Shown: piece by piece, positions 62,870 to 64,000 of the stretch
Position numbering within the stretch: position 1 is the stretch's first letter
Layout of the letters: each line of letters begins with the position of its first letter
Assembly: GCF_000829455.1 (NCBI RefSeq)
Contig: NZ_JXAK01000033.1
Span: forward strand, 1-64,000
Length of the DNA stretch: 64,000 nt
Reading direction: 5' to 3'
DNA from: Gordoniibacillus kamchatkensis
Lineage (GTDB): Bacteria; Bacillota; Bacilli; Paenibacillales; NBRC-103111
The notes under the pieces: model-generated
Seen by the model: only the letters and a program-made list of their open reading frames with translations
What the model was told of the DNA's origin: nothing
Databases searched by the model: none
Translations under genes and position numbers: made by a program

Positions 62870-63781
62870 ATGAAACAACGCAAATTGAACATGATCACCG
62901 GTACGCTGGCTACGGCATTCATCCTTGGCGGCAGCTTTGCAGGGACGGTACATAAAGCTTACGCCGACGATTCCGGGGCGAGTTCAAATTCGGCCCCGGC
63001 TGCAACGACCAATGCGGCAGCTGTGCAAGACACGATTGCGGGCGTACCGGTTCCGGTCTTTGCCAAGCTGCACGGTGTGGACCTGAGGCTCGGCAAAGCG
63101 GCTTTGAGTACTGCGGAAATTCTGAATAAAGATTTGGAGGACGTGTACGCCGATATGACGTGGGGCTCATCGCTCTCCCAGATCGGTACAAACGGAGCTT
63201 CGGATTATATGTCGCAGCTCCTGCGGCTGACGCAGGATAACATCGATGCGGCCGTCTCGGCTGGCAACATTACGGCTGCGCAAGGCACGCAGCTGAGCAG
63301 CTATGCTTCGCGAGTGCTGAATCAGGAAATTAACGACGCCAAATACCGCGACTACGACAACTCGAGCGTCGATCCGGTTGCATACGCTTTGCTGAGCAAC
63401 GATACGGACCGTGCGGATGTCGCGCAGCTGCTGGGCATGTCTCAGAACGATCTGTTCGATGCGCTGGCAGGCGGGCAATCCCTGGGCATCATCGCGGAAG
63501 GCAAAGGCGTTGCCGACGACCAGTTGGCCGCCAAGCTGCAAGGAGGACTGGCGCAGGATCTCAAGCCGATCGTGTGGAGCGACGTGGCGGACACAGCGGC
63601 TGCAGCGGCGCCTGCTGCGACAAGCGGCGATGCTGGCGCCGCAGCCCCGGCGGCATCCACAACGCCTGCAGCAAGCGGCACGGACGGTTCTGCAACCCCG
63701 TCAGCTCCTGCGGCGACCGGCGGCGCTGACGGTTCCAGCAGCTCCGGCAACAGCTCCGGCGGATCTGACGCCGCTCAATAA
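62870..63781 (+). CDS. Secreted Ala/Ser-rich protein, unknown
   Basis: 303 residues. The signal peptide (RKLNMITGTLATAFILGGSFAGTVHKAYA) is followed by a helical central domain (about 60-225: SQLLRLTQDNIDAAVSAGNITAAQGTQL and similar) and a low-complexity tail of Ala, Ser, Gly, Thr and Pro. The N-I-T-A-A-Q-G segment resembles the helical repeats found in other secreted Firmicute proteins. ATG 62870 follows GAGGTGGAGAG. No family recognised; surface or spore-coat role is only a guess. Confidence 0.72.
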   Translation: MKQRKLNMITGTLATAFILGGSFAGTVHKAYADDSGASSNSAPAATTNAAAVQDTIAGVPVPVFAKLHGVDLRLGKAALSTAEILNKDLEDVYADMTWGSSLSQIGTNGASDYMSQLLRLTQDNIDAAVSAGNITAAQGTQLSSYASRVLNQEINDAKYRDYDNSSVDPVAYALLSNDTDRADVAQLLGMSQNDLFDALAGGQSLGIIAEGKGVADDQLAAKLQGGLAQDLKPIVWSDVADTAAAAAPAATSGDAGAAAPAASTTPAASGTDGSATPSAPAATGGADGSSSSGNSSGGSDAAQ

Positions 63782-63809
63782 TCATCTGGCAGTGCGGGCT
63801 TATGCGCAT

Positions 63810-63858
63810 GAGGCTGTCCCCAAAGTAGGCAAATCTACTTGAGGCGACAGCCTCTTTT
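63810..63858 (+). terminator. Composite hairpin/terminator with GAGGCTGTC arms
   Basis: Outer arms GAGGCTGTC / GACAGCCTC and inner arms AAGTAG / CTACTT, then TTTT. It ends the upstream transcript. The outer arms equal the ends of the element at 52.25 kb. Confidence 0.7.
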
Positions 63859-63895
63859 GCGTGAAAAACAAGGACAAAAGACGTCCGGATAATGC

Positions 63896-64000
63896 TTATC
63901 CTTGTGAGGCCTTGGATCTTCCTCGATAATGCTCCCCGGAGTCATCCATGATGATTTTTGAGAAGACCTCTAGATGTTTTTGAAACATTTTGCCGCACTC
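63896..64000 (-). CDS. 3' end of a minus-strand gene cut by the window edge
   Basis: An open minus-strand frame runs from the window edge to TAA at 63898-63896, ending ...KMFQKHLEVFSKIIMDDSG...SKASQG. Only about 34 residues are visible, charged and without a recognised motif. A GAGGCTGTC hairpin lies just downstream. It might be a transposase tail or an ordinary gene. Confidence 0.35.
   Translation of the reverse strand, partial: ECGKMFQKHLEVFSKIIMDDSGEHYRGRSKASQG

Overview
The window looks like chromosomal DNA of a GC-rich Firmicute of the Paenibacillaceae type (Paenibacillus or Cohnella-like). This is inferred from strong AGGAGG ribosome-binding sites, Gram-positive lipoprotein, S-layer-homology and copper-amine-oxidase-like stalk domains, a YkhA-type thioesterase, a YfiT/DinB protein, a LytR-CpsA-Psr protein and a GEMM c-di-GMP riboswitch. 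There is no prophage, CRISPR array, rRNA or tRNA that I can recognise.

Layout. 0-5 kb: a probable catabolic operon (carbon-nitrogen hydrolase, DUF2848 protein, cupin, TRAP transporter dctPQM). 5-13 kb: a Cache-type chemoreceptor, a thioesterase, an unlisted 46-residue zinc-ribbon protein, a spermidine-synthase-like protein, a WYL regulator, an AT-richer trio (RidA, YbaK, GNAT) and a DHA2 efflux pump. 13-25 kb: a secreted GH76 mannanase, a chemoreceptor controlled by a c-di-GMP-I riboswitch, a CHASE4-GGDEF-EAL protein, a GNAT plus carbon-nitrogen hydrolase pair, a two-gene membrane module with a duplicated D-x3-H...P-H motif, and another chemoreceptor. 25-29 kb: an S-layer-homology protein and about 1.4 kb of non-coding repeats. 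29-36.6 kb: DUF4037, YfiT/DinB, aconitase, an amidase-domain protein and D-alanine-D-alanine ligase. 36.6-38 kb: a second repeat-only stretch. 38-46 kb: fabI, inositol monophosphatase, stalk-domain proteins, an AraC regulator divergent from a TIM-barrel isomerase, and two small membrane proteins. 46-54 kb: gltB with an unusual C/A-rich leader, a broken NAD-binding oxidoreductase, a short inverted-repeat element (MITE-like) and hemL. 54-64 kb: a HAD-methyltransferase fusion, DUF4188, a MerR regulator divergent from an MFS pump, an LCP protein, a three-gene ABC exporter and a secreted Ala/Ser-rich protein.

Twelve otherwise well-conserved genes are split by fifteen single-step frameshifts (mostly apparent 1-nt losses). 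They include ddl, which is normally essential. All motifs are preserved across the breaks, so sequencing or assembly indels are the likelier cause, but this must be checked. Broken genes are given below as single spans of type pseudogene, with the shift point stated.

The most interesting material is the riboswitch that links second-messenger turnover to chemotaxis, the metal-site-like membrane module at 21.65-22.84 kb, the HAD-methyltransferase fusion, and several families of intergenic repeats. One of these repeats is interrupted by a 174-bp element with TTAA flanks.
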